The notes under the pieces were generated by a model. The model ran no database searches and was not told where the DNA came from. It saw only the letters and a program-made list of their open reading frames with translations. This document shows positions 15,727 through 26,080 of a stretch of 64,000 nucleotides of DNA, piece by piece. Both the position numbers and the translations under genes were made by a program. The stretch's first letter is position 1, and each line of letters starts with the position of its first letter. Source of the stretch: Amphritea balenae. Its GTDB lineage: Bacteria; Pseudomonadota; Gammaproteobacteria; Pseudomonadales; Balneatricaceae. Where the stretch lies: NCBI RefSeq assembly GCF_003858655.1, contig NZ_RQXV01000010.1:1-64000 (forward strand). Reading direction: 5' to 3'.

Positions 15727-17625
15727 TTAATTCAGTAAAGCAACATGATTCACAAATACATCAGGATCGATGACTCCGATCAACGTCATATTCGGTTTCA
15801 ACTGGCCCGCTTTATCAAAAAAGATAAGCGCCGGTGGCCCGATAACGCTGTATGTTTCATTTAATTGTTTAGCCGCTGCATCATTGGCGGTAACATCGAC
15901 CTTAACTCTGAGAAAGCTATCCAGTGAACGCTGTACCGAGCTATCCGCAAAAGTCACCAGATCCAGCTCAACGCAAGAGATACACCAGTCAGCATAGAAA
16001 TCTAACATTACCGGCTGGCCCTTCGCCTTAGCTTCACTGAGTAACTGATTAAGTTGCGGCTCGTTTGTCACCGTAACAAACGCCATCTTTGATGCATCGG
16101 CCTGAACCGAGCTACCTGCGTTAAACCCTTTCAAAGGCTGTAAAAGACTGGTACCACCTGTCAGGCCGCCGATAAACAATGTGCCGCCGTAAAGTAACAG
16201 TACAACACCTATGCCTTTCCAGAAATAACGCCAGCCAACAGCATCATCTTTTAACCGGTCGAGCGCTTTCATATGTACAGCAGAGACCAACAAAATAACC
16301 GCATAAAGTAACAGCGCGATACTGTCTGAAATAATTCGATCCAGCATCCATACTGCGAGTAACAGCATCATCACACCAAAACCGGATTTAACACTGTCCA
16401 TCCAGGCACCAGCCTTAGGTAGCAGCTTACCTGCTGAAGCACCAACAATAAGTAAAGGCACGCCCATACCCAGGCTCAGGGTAAACAGCGCCGCACCGCC
16501 AAGAAGCGGATCACCGGTCTGGCCAATGTAGATCAGAGCACCTGCCAGGGGGGCAGCCATGCAAGGCCCGACGATCAGCGCTGACAGCAAGCCCATCACC
16601 GCAACACCCATCACCGTACCACCCTTTTGATGGTTACTTATCTTATTAAGCCGGCTCTGCCAGCTATTGGGCAGCTGTAACTCATAAAAACCAAACATTG
16701 AAAGGGACAGCAGTACAAAGATCAGACTGAAAAAGCTGATAATCCAAACGTTCTGGAAAGCGGCTTGTAAATTTTCACCAAACAAACCCGCAAACACGCC
16801 TGCAGCGGTATAGGTTACTGACACTGACAGCACATACACCAGTGAAAGCAGAAAACCGTGTTTAGCGGTCGTTCTGTGCCCCTGCCCTGCAATAATACTC
16901 GATAGTATAGGGATCATTGGGAAGACACAGGGTGTCAACGCCAGTGCCAGACCAGCGACAAAGAAAGCGCCTAATGTGAGCAATAAACTACTACCTGAAA
17001 TCAACGCAGCAAACTGGTCTTGCTCACTCTGTAATGAGATCGGGGTTGTAGTAACAGATTGGGGTGCAGCAGAAGCACTATTATCAGCTACGCTAGCAGG
17101 CGTATTTTTAACAGGAGAACTGATCAGCGCAGCTGATTTAACCGGTACCTGAGACAGATTAATTGTTTTAGTTACCGGCGGGTAACAAATACCCCCATCC
17201 CAGCAGCCCTGGTAATTAACTGTCAGCGCATAATCTGCCGGCAGTTCAGTAGCGCTGTTGTAATCTAACTCGACAATGGCCTGATTATGATAAACCCAGA
17301 CCTGACCGAACAACGGATCCTGTTTTTGCTCAGCTACAGAATAACGTCGATCAGCTTCAATAAGCTCCGGCGTATGGGATAGCTCTATCTTGTCACGGTA
17401 GAGATAATAGTCATTCGGTATAGTCCAGACCAGCTTTAGCTTACCGCCGTCCTGCTCAGAACCAAATACAAACGCCTCTTCAACCGGTAAAGGTCCGTCC
17501 TGACTGGCAAACGGATTGGCATTATCAAACAAGCCCGCATGGGTAACCTGCGCAGATATAAGCAATATCAGCGCAAATATTTGCATCAACCATCGAACTG
17601 TTAAGTCTTTTATTACTGACAACAC
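15727..17625 (-). CDS. dsbD: Thiol:disulfide interchange protein DsbD
   Basis: The 632-aa inner-membrane protein starts at a GTG at 17625 (AAGGG upstream) with a signal peptide. All three DsbD domains are present. The periplasmic alpha domain carries GCWDGGICYPP (two active cysteines, about residue 140). The eight-helix beta domain has ALTPCVFPMIPIL and GLLSALIVGPCMAAPLAG (one Cys each). The C-terminal thioredoxin-like gamma domain has FYADWCISCVELD. It moves electrons from cytoplasmic thioredoxin to periplasmic DsbC and cytochrome-maturation proteins. The neighbouring c-type cytochrome fits this role. Confidence 0.96.
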   Translation of the reverse strand: MLSVIKDLTVRWLMQIFALILLISAQVTHAGLFDNANPFASQDGPLPVEEAFVFGSEQDGGKLKLVWTIPNDYYLYRDKIELSHTPELIEADRRYSVAEQKQDPLFGQVWVYHNQAIVELDYNSATELPADYALTVNYQGCWDGGICYPPVTKTINLSQVPVKSAALISSPVKNTPASVADNSASAAPQSVTTTPISLQSEQDQFAALISGSSLLLTLGAFFVAGLALALTPCVFPMIPILSSIIAGQGHRTTAKHGFLLSLVYVLSVSVTYTAAGVFAGLFGENLQAAFQNVWIISFFSLIFVLLSLSMFGFYELQLPNSWQSRLNKISNHQKGGTVMGVAVMGLLSALIVGPCMAAPLAGALIYIGQTGDPLLGGAALFTLSLGMGVPLLIVGASAGKLLPKAGAWMDSVKSGFGVMMLLLAVWMLDRIISDSIALLLYAVILLVSAVHMKALDRLKDDAVGWRYFWKGIGVVLLLYGGTLFIGGLTGGTSLLQPLKGFNAGSSVQADASKMAFVTVTNEPQLNQLLSEAKAKGQPVMLDFYADWCISCVELDLVTFADSSVQRSLDSFLRVKVDVTANDAAAKQLNETYSVIGPPALIFFDKAGQLKPNMTLIGVIDPDVFVNHVALLN

Positions 17626-17920
17626 GGTAAGCCCTTAATTTATAAGTCAGATCTGTTTGCCAATGGACAATATACCGGCGTTGTAGTTCGATCTGATGGC
17701 AAAAAAAATCACCACGAAACTTATAGATATATATTAATAACCTTTAGATATATTAAAGGTCAATAGATTTACGACGATTGTATCACCTCATGCTGCCATG
17801 CAGCACTTAACCCTGCCCTTCATATGTGTTAAAAAGAGTATCCTTTATGGAACTTTATAAGTAACTACGCGCTAACCTGCGTTGCGACAAGCATCTGTCG
17901 CTGACGCTATAGGAAAGAAG

Positions 17921-18988
17921 ATGTCAGATAAACGAGTCGAAAATCTCAATGTAGAGAGTAATACAGTACTGCTAACCCCAGGTGAGCTGAAACAGAAACT
18001 GCCACTGTCTGAAGCTGCTGCAGCATCAGTTATGGAAGGTCGCCAGGTTATTAAGAACATTCTTAAAGGCGAAGATAAGCGGTTATTCGTTGTTGTAGGC
18101 CCTTGTTCTATTCACGATACTGAAGCGGCTATTGAATATGGTCAGCGACTGAAAGAACTTTCTGCCAAAGTACAAGACACACTCTATCTGGTCATGCGCG
18201 TCTATTTTGAGAAGCCTCGTACGACGGTTGGCTGGAAAGGCCTGATTAACGATCCCCATATGAATGACTCTTTTGAAATTGAAGAAGGTCTTCATATCGG
18301 TCGTGAGCTATTGCTGAACCTTGCAGAAGCGGGACTGCCATTAGCAACCGAAGCACTGGACCCAATCTCACCACAGTATTTGCAGGACCTGATCGCATGG
18401 TCTGCGATTGGAGCCCGCACCACTGAATCACAAACCCACCGTGAAATGTCCAGCGGCCTGTCCGGCGCTGTTGGCTTCAAAAACGGTACTGATGGTGGTC
18501 TTACTGTTGCAATTAACGCTCTGGAATCAGTGTTTCATCCGCACAACTTCCTGGGTATTAATGAAGAAGGCCAATGCTCTATCGTTAAGACCAAAGGCAA
18601 CAAATACGGTCATGTCGTATTACGCGGTGGTAACGGTAAGCCAAACTATGACTCAGTCAACGTAGCTCTGTGCGAACAGGCGCTAGATAAAGCAGGCCTG
18701 AACAAGAACATCATGATCGACTGCAGCCATGCAAACTCTAATAAAGATCCTGCCCTGCAGCCATTGGTTATGGAAAACGTCACTAACCAGATTATCGATG
18801 GCAATAAATCCATTGTGGGTCTGATGGTTGAGAGTAATCTTGGCTGGGGTAATCAGAAAATGACTGAAAACCCAGAAGATTTACAATACGGTGTATCAAT
18901 CACTGATGCCTGTATCGACTGGGAAGCCACCGAGAAGACATTGCTGGGTATGCATGAAAAGCTCAAGCCGGTTCTGGCAACTCGCTAA
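17921..18988 (+). CDS. 3-deoxy-7-phosphoheptulonate (DAHP) synthase, class I
   Basis: The 355-aa product starts at MSDKRVENLN (17921), with AGGAAAG upstream; the longer start adds 13 residues inside a leader hairpin. It catalyses phosphoenolpyruvate plus erythrose-4-phosphate to DAHP, the first shikimate step. It shows the metal-binding cysteine motif VVVGPCSIHD (about residue 61), RVYFEKPRTTVGWKG and the MIDCSHANSNKDP segment. Length fits AroF/AroG/AroH-type alpha enzymes; which feedback inhibitor it senses is not clear. The leader contains GCGACA-AGCATC-TGTCGC at about 17883-17900, just before the ribosome site. Confidence 0.94.
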   Translation: MSDKRVENLNVESNTVLLTPGELKQKLPLSEAAAASVMEGRQVIKNILKGEDKRLFVVVGPCSIHDTEAAIEYGQRLKELSAKVQDTLYLVMRVYFEKPRTTVGWKGLINDPHMNDSFEIEEGLHIGRELLLNLAEAGLPLATEALDPISPQYLQDLIAWSAIGARTTESQTHREMSSGLSGAVGFKNGTDGGLTVAINALESVFHPHNFLGINEEGQCSIVKTKGNKYGHVVLRGGNGKPNYDSVNVALCEQALDKAGLNKNIMIDCSHANSNKDPALQPLVMENVTNQIIDGNKSIVGLMVESNLGWGNQKMTENPEDLQYGVSITDACIDWEATEKTLLGMHEKLKPVLATR

Positions 18989-19006
18989 GTCGCCAACAAC
19001 TTTTTC

Positions 19007-19031
19007 AAAGGGGCCCTATCGGCCCCTTTTT
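19007..19031 (+). terminator. Rho-independent terminator of the DAHP synthase gene
   Basis: The stem AAAGGGGCC/GGCCCCTTT with loop CTATC is followed by T residues, 18 bases after the stop codon. Confidence 0.92.
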
Positions 19032-19276
19032 CGTATCTGCCTGTCGACAATGCAAAGCGCCTTTTGCTGCGCTGCGGTAATAAAACTACATTCGTACTAT
19101 CATTTAGTCGACAATACCCCGCTTAATCCGTGACTCCCCTTCAGTTTTGGTAGTATTTTGACGTATAATGCGCGCGCGGAAAAATTATAATCCATAGGCT
19201 TAAGTGCGAAATGTAGGTGTAGCCACAAGCTGCTCTACTAAGCCTCTGGCTACCAGCCGAAACAAAAGGGGATAAA

Positions 19277-21505
19277 ATGACTACAAATAATCAAACTATT
19301 TACTACACCCTTACCGACGAAGCACCATCACTGGCAACCTGTTCTCTTCTACCTATCGTTAGAACATTTACAAGTGCTGCGGGCATCGACGTTAAGATTA
19401 GCGACATCTCTCTTGCAGGACGCGTGCTGTCAGCATTCCCCGAAAATCTAAGCGCTGACCAGAACGTTGAAGATGGTCTGTCGTTCCTGGGTGAGCTAAC
19501 TCAGGATCCAAATGCGAACATCGTTAAGCTGCCAAACATCTCTGCATCTATTCCGCAGCTGAAAGCCTGTATCGCTGAATTACAAGCGCAGGGTTACGAT
19601 ATCCCTGACTACCCAGAAGCCCCTAAAACTGATGCTGAAACTGAAATTCAGACTCGCTACGGCAAAATCCTTGGTAGTGCTGTAAACCCGGTACTGCGTG
19701 AAGGTAACTCAGACCGTCGTGCACCTGGCGCAGTTAAAGCCTTCGTACGTAAATTCCCACACTCTATGGGTAAGTGGAGCAAGGCTTCCCGCACCCACGC
19801 TGATTACATGCGCGGCGGTGATTTCTTCTCCAGCGAGCAGTCTATCACTATGGAAGATGCCGGCGACGTTCGCATCGAATTCGTAGATCCTGCAGGCAAC
19901 GTTGAAGTTAAAAAAGAACTCAGCCTGGAGAAAGGCGAGATTCTCGACAGCATGAACATGAGCTGCCAGGCGCTGCGTGATTTCTTCGAAGAGTCTATGA
20001 ACGACGCTAAAGAAACTGGCGTTATGTGGTCTCTGCACGTTAAAGCAACCATGATGAAGGTTTCCCACCCGATCGTTTTCGGCCACGCGGTAACCGTATT
20101 CTATAAAGAGCTGTTTGATCAGTACGGCGAGCTGTTTGACCAGTTGGGCGTTAACCCGAACAACGGTATCGGTAGCGTTTACGACAAGATTGCCAGCCTG
20201 CCACGTTCTAAGCGTGAAGAGATCGAAGAAGCGATCCACGCATGTCACGAGCACCGTCCTGAAATGGCGATGGTAGATTCCGTTAAAGGCATCACCAACC
20301 TGCACGTACCTTCCGATGTAATCGTTGATGCATCTATGCCTGCAATGATCCGTAACGGCGGTAAGATGTGGGGCCCTGATGGTAAGCCTAAAGATACTAA
20401 GGCGGTAATGCCTGAGTCTACTTATGCTCGCATCTATCAGGAGATGATCAACTACTGTAAGACTAACGGTGCATTCGATCCGACCAATATCGGTACTGTA
20501 CCTAACGTCGGCCTGATGGCGAAAAAAGCTGAAGAGTACGGTTCTCACGATAAGACTTTTGAGACTGAAGCCGGCACCATGCGCGTTGTAGCAGCAGACG
20601 GTACTGTTCTGATGCAGCACGAAGTTGAGAAAGGTGATATCTGGCGTGCTTGCCAGACCAAAGATGAGCCTGTTCGCGACTGGGTTAAACTGGCCGTTAC
20701 CCGTGCCCGTCAGTCCGATACTCCTGCAGTATTCTGGCTGGACCACAAGCGTGCTCACGACGCTCAACTGATCAAGAAAGTTGAGAAGTATCTGCAAGAG
20801 CACGACACTGACGGTCTGGAAATCCTGATCAAGACTTACAACCAGGCGATCCGCTACAGCATGGACCGCATGTTCCACGGTAACGATACTATCTCTGTAA
20901 CCGGTAACGTACTGCGTGACTACCTGACCGATCTGTTCCCAATTATCGAGCTGGGTACTTCCGCTAAGATGCTTTCTATCGTACCTATGCTGAAAGGCGG
21001 CGGTATGTACGAAACTGGCGCTGGCGGTTCTGCACCTAAGCACGTACAGCAGGTTGAAGAAGAAAACCACCTGCGCTGGGATTCACTGGGTGAATTCATG
21101 GCACTGGCTGTATCGCTTGAAGATATGGGTATCAAGCAAAACAACAGCCGCGCCGCTATCCTGTCTAAGACACTGGATGCTGCAACAGGTAAGCTTCTGG
21201 AAGAGAACAAATCTCCTTCACGTAAAACCGGCGAACTGGACAACCGTGGTAGCCACTTCTACCTGGGTATGTACTGGGCACAGGCTGTTGCTGCTCAAAC
21301 TGAAGATGCCGAACTGGCCGCTCAGTTTGCACCATTGGCTAAGACTCTGACTGACAACGAAGCTAAGATTGTTGCAGAACTGAGCGAAGTTCAGGGTACA
21401 GCTGCCGAGCTGGATGGTTACTATCACGCTAACCGCGATATGGTGAAAAAAGTTATGCGCCCAAGCGCAACTCTGAACGCAGCCCTGGCTGCTCAGAACG
21501 CTTAA
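19277..21505 (+). CDS. icd: NADP-dependent isocitrate dehydrogenase, monomeric type
   Basis: The 742-aa product is the characteristic length of monomeric IDH, against about 416 aa for the dimeric enzyme. It oxidises isocitrate to 2-oxoglutarate with NADP. Diagnostic segments include [15 protein letters not shown], the [17 protein letters not shown] active-site region (about residues 253-270) and [13 protein letters not shown] (about residue 585). The codon bias is strong, with a long antisense open frame, and the gene stands alone between terminators, consistent with high expression. It works with the aconitases at 32-42 kb. Confidence 0.97.
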   Translation: MTTNNQTIYYTLTDEAPSLATCSLLPIVRTFTSAAGIDVKISDISLAGRVLSAFPENLSADQNVEDGLSFLGELTQDPNANIVKLPNISASIPQLKACIAELQAQGYDIPDYPEAPKTDAETEIQTRYGKILGSAVNPVLREGNSDRRAPGAVKAFVRKFPHSMGKWSKASRTHADYMRGGDFFSSEQSITMEDAGDVRIEFVDPAGNVEVKKELSLEKGEILDSMNMSCQALRDFFEESMNDAKETGVMWSLHVKATMMKVSHPIVFGHAVTVFYKELFDQYGELFDQLGVNPNNGIGSVYDKIASLPRSKREEIEEAIHACHEHRPEMAMVDSVKGITNLHVPSDVIVDASMPAMIRNGGKMWGPDGKPKDTKAVMPESTYARIYQEMINYCKTNGAFDPTNIGTVPNVGLMAKKAEEYGSHDKTFETEAGTMRVVAADGTVLMQHEVEKGDIWRACQTKDEPVRDWVKLAVTRARQSDTPAVFWLDHKRAHDAQLIKKVEKYLQEHDTDGLEILIKTYNQAIRYSMDRMFHGNDTISVTGNVLRDYLTDLFPIIELGTSAKMLSIVPMLKGGGMYETGAGGSAPKHVQQVEEENHLRWDSLGEFMALAVSLEDMGIKQNNSRAAILSKTLDAATGKLLEENKSPSRKTGELDNRGSHFYLGMYWAQAVAAQTEDAELAAQFAPLAKTLTDNEAKIVAELSEVQGTAAELDGYYHANRDMVKKVMRPSATLNAALAAQNA

Positions 21506-21516
21506 TCATCTGATAC

Positions 21517-21555
21517 AAAAAAAGCCCGGAGCAGTGGCACTGCTCCGGGCTTTTT
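21517..21555. terminator. Bidirectional terminator between icd and ndh
   Basis: The long stem AAGCCCGGAGCAGT/ACTGCTCCGGGCTT around GGC has an A7 tract and a T5 tract. It serves two convergent genes. Confidence 0.95.
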
Positions 21556-21581
21556 ATTGCTTAAAGATCAGTTCAGAAACA

Positions 21582-22871
21582 TCAGTGCAGCTTCATCTTC
21601 GGTTTAACCGTGCTACTGATTTTTTGCGCCAACATCACAGCCCCCGCCTTCAGCCAGCCATGAATGGCCACCTGATGCATCCGGTACAGCGAGATGTACA
21701 CCAGGCGCGCAATACGCCCTTCAACAAACATTGAGCCCTTGGTAAGGTTACCCATCAGGCTGCCCACTGTACTGTATCTACTCAAATTCACCAACGAGCC
21801 ATGATCTCTATAAATATAACCCTGCTGAGACTTATCCTGCCGGGCGCGCATAATATTATTGAATACCAGCGTCGCCATCTGGTGCGCGGACTGAGCCCGC
21901 GGCGGCACCCAGCTACCATCAGCCTGCTGACAAGCACAGCAATCGCCAATCACATAGACCGAGTCATCCACTGTGCTTTGCAACGTATCCTTCACCAGAA
22001 TCTGACCACTGCGATTGGTTTCAAACAGATTTAGCTGCTGAATAAATTCCGGGGCTTTTACACCTGCTGCCCATACCATCAGGTCTGCCGCCACCCGTTC
22101 AGTGTCATTGGCAATAAACCCCTGCTCGTCCGCACTGGTAACCCGCATATGCTCATGAATAGTCACCCCAAGGCGATTCAGTTCACGCTTAGCAGCCTGG
22201 GCAATTCGCTCAGGTAGTGCCGGCAAAATCCGTGGCCCCGCTTCAATCAAGTCAATCTTAAGCCGCTGCGAAGACATATCCGGCATACCGTATATTTTTA
22301 ACAGATCCGCAACGTGATTAAGCTCTGCTGCCAGTTCAACACCAGTAGCCCCGCCACCCACAATAGCCAGACGCAGCTCAGCAGCAGACGACTGCTGATT
22401 GATCCGCATAAACTGATTCAACAAGGCACGATGAAACCGTTCGGCCTGCAGATGGGAATCGAGAAAAAAACTGTGCTCAGCAACACCCGGCGTACCAAAA
22501 TCATTGCTGACACTACCGACAGCCATTACCAGCGTGTCATAGGCCAGTTCACGCTCAGGTAATACTTCCCTGCCCTGCTCATCGGACAAAGCCTGTAACC
22601 GAATCGTTTTAGCTGCCAGGCTCAGCCCCACCATCGTACCAAGTTGGAACTGATAGAAGTGCGAACTGGAATGAGCCCGGTACACCACTCCATCGGTATT
22701 AATATCCAACGAACCTGTTGCTACCTCATGCAGTAACGGTTTCCAGATATGGGTACGATTTTTATCTACCAGAATAATCTTGGCCCTTTTCTTCCTGCCC
22801 AGCTTTTGTCCCAGCCTTGTCGCAAGCTCAAGACCGCCGGCTCCTCCTCCTACGATTACTATTGTTTCCAT
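21582..22871 (-). CDS. ndh: Type II NADH dehydrogenase
   Basis: The 429-aa product starts at the ATG at 22871, with GAGG 7 bases upstream. It is a two-dinucleotide-fold flavoprotein: the FAD site IVIVGGGAGGLELATRLG at the N-terminus, the NADH site LAIVGGGATGVELAAEL at about residues 170-190, and the second FAD motif DSVYVIGDCC near 310. It transfers electrons from NADH to quinone without proton pumping, at the inner face of the membrane through an amphipathic C-terminus. Its 5' leader has unusual inverted repeats (see 22891-22988). Confidence 0.93.
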   Translation of the reverse strand: METIVIVGGGAGGLELATRLGQKLGRKKRAKIILVDKNRTHIWKPLLHEVATGSLDINTDGVVYRAHSSSHFYQFQLGTMVGLSLAAKTIRLQALSDEQGREVLPERELAYDTLVMAVGSVSNDFGTPGVAEHSFFLDSHLQAERFHRALLNQFMRINQQSSAAELRLAIVGGGATGVELAAELNHVADLLKIYGMPDMSSQRLKIDLIEAGPRILPALPERIAQAAKRELNRLGVTIHEHMRVTSADEQGFIANDTERVAADLMVWAAGVKAPEFIQQLNLFETNRSGQILVKDTLQSTVDDSVYVIGDCCACQQADGSWVPPRAQSAHQMATLVFNNIMRARQDKSQQGYIYRDHGSLVNLSRYSTVGSLMGNLTKGSMFVEGRIARLVYISLYRMHQVAIHGWLKAGAVMLAQKISSTVKPKMKLH

Positions 22872-22890
22872 GGTCAATCCTCAAAATAAT

Positions 22891-22988
22891 GTCAGGTTAG
22901 CGTTCGGCATACTTACTTCAGAAAGTCTGACTTAGAACAAAACGCTAACCTGACCTATCTCAGATAAAAAACCGCCAAAAGCGGCTAT
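22891..22988 (-). promoter_or_regulatory. Structured leader region of ndh
   Basis: Perfect 14-base arms GTCAGGTTAGCGTT (22891-22904) and AACGCTAACCTGAC (22941-22954) enclose 36 bases, ending 19 bases before the ndh ATG. Just upstream on the minus strand, CCGC/GCGG with a short loop is followed by T6 (22966-22984), which looks like a weak terminator. Together they suggest either attenuation or a regulator-binding site. The rest of the gap up to 23185 shows no gene. Confidence 0.5.
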
Positions 22989-23185
22989 TTATAACTAAAA
23001 CACAGAAAAAAATAAGTTTATATAAACCAAGAGCATAAAACATTAGACCCCATTGGGTACAGACTTTAGTCGAAAGTTAAGTATCAGGATGCAAAACGCC
23101 CAGCTACAACTGTCGAATATATACAATACGGGCAGCCATACCCCGGCTAAGCTGGTTCCAAACTAATTAACAGGGAATCCAGACC

Positions 23186-23659
23186 ATGACCGAGCGCATC
23201 AACTATTTCGCAGTTGCCCAGAAGGGCTTACAAAACCTACTCAACCTGGAACAGTATATCGACAGTCTCAGCACCGAAGGCGTGCTAAGCAGGACACTCA
23301 TTACATTAGTAAAACTAAGGGCTTCGCAGATTAATGGCTGCGCATATTGCATCGATATGCACACCAAAGAAGCACGTCACGCAGGGGAAACTGAACAGCG
23401 ACTTTATCTGCTCAGTGCGTGGCACGAGAGCAACCTTTATTCCGCCCAGGAACGCGCAGCCCTGACCTATACAGAGGCGGTTACCCTGATCTCCAATAGC
23501 GCTGTCAGCAATCAGCTGTTTCAGGAAACCCGTGAGCATTTCAGTGAAACAGAGCTGGTAAACCTTACCCTGGTTATAACCACCATCAACAGCTGGAACA
23601 GGATAGCAATCAGCTTTGCAACTGAAGCGGGCAACTATCAGGTTAACGATCAGAGATAA
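23186..23659 (+). CDS. AhpD-like carboxymuconolactone decarboxylase-family protein
   Basis: The 157-aa all-helical protein has the AhpD-type CxxC motif in NGCAYCIDMHTKEAR (about residues 51-65), followed by the conserved His of the proton relay. Family members act as alkylhydroperoxidases or peroxide-scavenging partners. It lies directly upstream of an AraC-type regulator gene on the same strand, with a perfect inverted repeat between them, so the two may be co-regulated. Confidence 0.87.
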   Translation: MTERINYFAVAQKGLQNLLNLEQYIDSLSTEGVLSRTLITLVKLRASQINGCAYCIDMHTKEARHAGETEQRLYLLSAWHESNLYSAQERAALTYTEAVTLISNSAVSNQLFQETREHFSETELVNLTLVITTINSWNRIAISFATEAGNYQVNDQR

Positions 23660-23678
23660 TCAGAAAACTGGTACAGAT

Positions 23679-23715
23679 GTACATAAATGGCGACAGATTA
23701 GTGCCATTTATGTAC
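23679..23715. promoter_or_regulatory. Perfect 13-bp inverted repeat between ahpD-like and araC-like genes
   Basis: Arms GTACATAAATGGC (23679-23691) and GCCATTTATGTAC (23703-23715) flank 11 bases. No T-tract follows, so an operator for the downstream AraC-type regulator, or an RNA hairpin, is more likely than a terminator. It would lie inside the coding region if the regulator began at 23677, which argues for the 23752 start. Confidence 0.7.
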
Positions 23716-23751
23716 TGGCGTGAAGTAGAACAAGAATGGTACCGTTTATTA

Positions 23752-24582
23752 ATGAGCCAACTCAGTGAAATCAACTTCCGGCAATTCCAGCCATGCCCAG
23801 AACTTAGCCCGTATATTCAAAGTTACTGGAGTATTAAGCGATCAGCAGCAAAGGACACTGCACCTGCCTTTTTCCTGCATCCTGATGGCGGCACCGGACT
23901 GGTATTTAATTTTGCTGATGCCTGGTGGCTGGATGGTGAAAATTTCGACTCCACCTACCTGTTCAGCGGCCCGACGCAACACACCTCCCGCCTCAACCTG
24001 ACCGGAAACATTGATGCCTTCGGCATCCGGTTTTATCCAGGAATGGCTTACCCTTTTTTACGACAATCCCTGGCGGAAATCCAAACTCACATTGCGCCCA
24101 GTGAATCCATATTTAATTCAATACCACTGACAGAGGTTATGGATCAGTTGCACTCCGCCGATGCTCTGATCAATAGGATAGCCGCTATTGAGCGACACCT
24201 GATCCGACGCTTAAGACTTACTAAGCACGACCTGAATTGCATCAGTTACTCCCTCCGCTGGCTCAATCAACAACAGGGACAAGCCACTATTTCAGACTTG
24301 TCAGCACAATGCTCAATCAGCCAGCGTCAACTGGAAAGAAGCTTTAAAAACAAGGTTGGCATGTCCGCCAAGCAATACAACAAACTTCTCAGGGTAAGGA
24401 ACAGTCGAACTTTGATTCACGCCCAAAGCCAAAACCGTACCGACACTAAGAGCACAAGCCTCAGCGATATAGCCCTGATGGCAGGCTATTATGACCAACC
24501 TCACTTTAACCGTGAATTTAAGTCCGTTATCGGTATCAGTCCTGGCCAGTTTATGAAGAAAGTTATTAACAACAGCCAGTAA
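23752..24582 (+). CDS. AraC-family transcriptional regulator
   Basis: The 276-aa product starts at MSQLSEINFR (23752), chosen because an upstream in-frame start at 23677 would place the perfect inverted repeat inside the gene. The N-terminal sensing domain starts FRQFQPCPELSPYIQSYWSI, a pattern of AraC regulators with a DUF6597-type head. The C-terminal pair of helix-turn-helix motifs spans about 175-270, with ISDLSAQCSISQRQLERSF and LSDIALMAGYYDQPHFNREF. It is likely linked to the AhpD-like gene upstream. The effector is unknown. Confidence 0.88.
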   Translation: MSQLSEINFRQFQPCPELSPYIQSYWSIKRSAAKDTAPAFFLHPDGGTGLVFNFADAWWLDGENFDSTYLFSGPTQHTSRLNLTGNIDAFGIRFYPGMAYPFLRQSLAEIQTHIAPSESIFNSIPLTEVMDQLHSADALINRIAAIERHLIRRLRLTKHDLNCISYSLRWLNQQQGQATISDLSAQCSISQRQLERSFKNKVGMSAKQYNKLLRVRNSRTLIHAQSQNRTDTKSTSLSDIALMAGYYDQPHFNREFKSVIGISPGQFMKKVINNSQ

Positions 24583-24606
24583 TTCTATATCCCATAAAAT
24601 GCTAAC

Positions 24607-25869
24607 TTATTCGTTAACTGAACCCTGCTGAAGATACCAGCGTAGCAGAAGCGGATGAACCACCAGCGTATATAAACAAAGCACAAACACCAGACAAAGC
24701 ATCAGTATTCGATACTCATAATCTGGCGGAATCATCAGCACCAAAGCAGCCGATACCGCCCCTCGCAGCCCACCCAACATCAACACATGCTGCCAGCTTT
24801 TCGGTAATTTTCGCGGTCCCAGGTTTAGCAACAGCGCAAAACCATATACGACAACCGCTCGGGCATAGAGCAGGATTAGCACCACGCCGGGTATTATCCA
24901 ACTCACAGGGAACTCATGGGCGCCAACAGCAACTCCCAGAGCAAAGAACAACAAACTGCCGGCCAACAGCTCAAGGTACTCCCAGAAGGCCATAAAGAAC
25001 TCCTGATTATTGACACTACCATGATTAGTACCCGCCTCTAGCTTATCTGTTTCCACTTGAACCTGAGACTGCCGGAATCGAATAAAACTCAGTGATGTGC
25101 AAAGCACAGTAATTACCCCCGATACGTGCAACAAGCTCTCTGCAATCAGATAACCACTATAGGCAATAACAATAGTGACCGTCAGTCCGGTAAAGCGGTT
25201 TTGCTCATGCCAGTGCGCAACTAACTTTCCCGCCAGCCAGCCCAGCAGCAGACCAAAAGGTATCGCAACCGCAATTGACCAGATAAATCCCCCTAAAGCC
25301 TCCCCTAACTTAAGCTCTTGCCCGGTGATGACCAACATTCCTATCAAGCCAAAGATCACAATAGCGGTACTGTCATTAAATACCGACTCACCCTCCAGAA
25401 TGATCGAGAGTCGCTCGGGTATAGAAAAACGCTGAAAAATTGCCGCCACTGCCGAGGGGTCTGTCGCTGCGACTGCTGCGGCAAAAAATAAACCATCCAG
25501 TAGTGGAACCTGCAACGAATATGATAACGGAATACCTATCAGAAACAGGGTAAGCACTACCCCAAACACGGCGTAACTGAATACCGGCACCCATTCACGG
25601 GTCAGTGCACGGGCCGATATATTCCGACCACTGGCAAAGATTAAAATTGGCAACAACAACCAGATAACCAGCTCGGGGCTTAGTTCAAGCAGAGGCAGCT
25701 CAGGCAAATGACGGCTTTGCAGGTAGCCATACCCCGCGCCGATTAATAATAACCATGACTCAGCAGGCAGAAAACTATCCCTACTGTAGTGGCGCAATGT
25801 CGCCACAAACAGAAGAAACAAACAGCCTGAAGTCAGGGCAAGAACCAGCTGATAATCGATGGAATGCAT
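24607..25869 (-). CDS. CPA1-family sodium/proton antiporter
   Basis: The 420-aa protein has about 12 transmembrane helices. CPA1 signatures are ATDPSAVAAIF (about residue 140) and the ion-binding region GESVFNDSTAIVIFGL (about residues 160-175), whose Asp in the ND motif is the transport residue. No cytoplasmic TrkA-C or cNMP domain follows, so it is a minimal NhaP-type antiporter. Its role is cytoplasmic pH and Na+ homeostasis, expected in a marine bacterium. It is convergent with the AraC gene, with 24 bp between the stops. Confidence 0.9.
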   Translation of the reverse strand: MHSIDYQLVLALTSGCLFLLFVATLRHYSRDSFLPAESWLLLIGAGYGYLQSRHLPELPLLELSPELVIWLLLPILIFASGRNISARALTREWVPVFSYAVFGVVLTLFLIGIPLSYSLQVPLLDGLFFAAAVAATDPSAVAAIFQRFSIPERLSIILEGESVFNDSTAIVIFGLIGMLVITGQELKLGEALGGFIWSIAVAIPFGLLLGWLAGKLVAHWHEQNRFTGLTVTIVIAYSGYLIAESLLHVSGVITVLCTSLSFIRFRQSQVQVETDKLEAGTNHGSVNNQEFFMAFWEYLELLAGSLLFFALGVAVGAHEFPVSWIIPGVVLILLYARAVVVYGFALLLNLGPRKLPKSWQHVLMLGGLRGAVSAALVLMIPPDYEYRILMLCLVFVLCLYTLVVHPLLLRWYLQQGSVNE

Positions 25870-26052
25870 TACAACCTACCTGAAAGCGCTCAAGAGTGCA
25901 TACTCTCAAGACTAGCAGCAGATCTAACGCTGCGGTTTAAAAATCCGACGACAGGCTACATACCTTTAGGCTTTGAACCAGTAACCAGCCCCCTTCTCTA
26001 AAACAGATCACAGCGCCTTTTATTACAAAGCTCAGTAATTGGAACAACTCTT

Positions 26053-26080
26053 GCCTTATTACTATTAAAAATAATAAGGC
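26053..26080. promoter_or_regulatory. Inverted repeat upstream of the PhzF-like gene
   Basis: GCCTTATTA and TAATAAGGC flank 10 AT-rich bases in the 336-bp gap between the antiporter and the PhzF-like gene. No T-tract lies on either side. It may be an operator; otherwise the gap shows no gene. Confidence 0.4.

Noticed and set aside
19709-21070. 453-codon open frame antisense to icd
   Set aside because: It lies wholly within the strongly conserved icd gene, has no ribosome site and no family resemblance. Codon bias in highly expressed genes often leaves antisense frames open.
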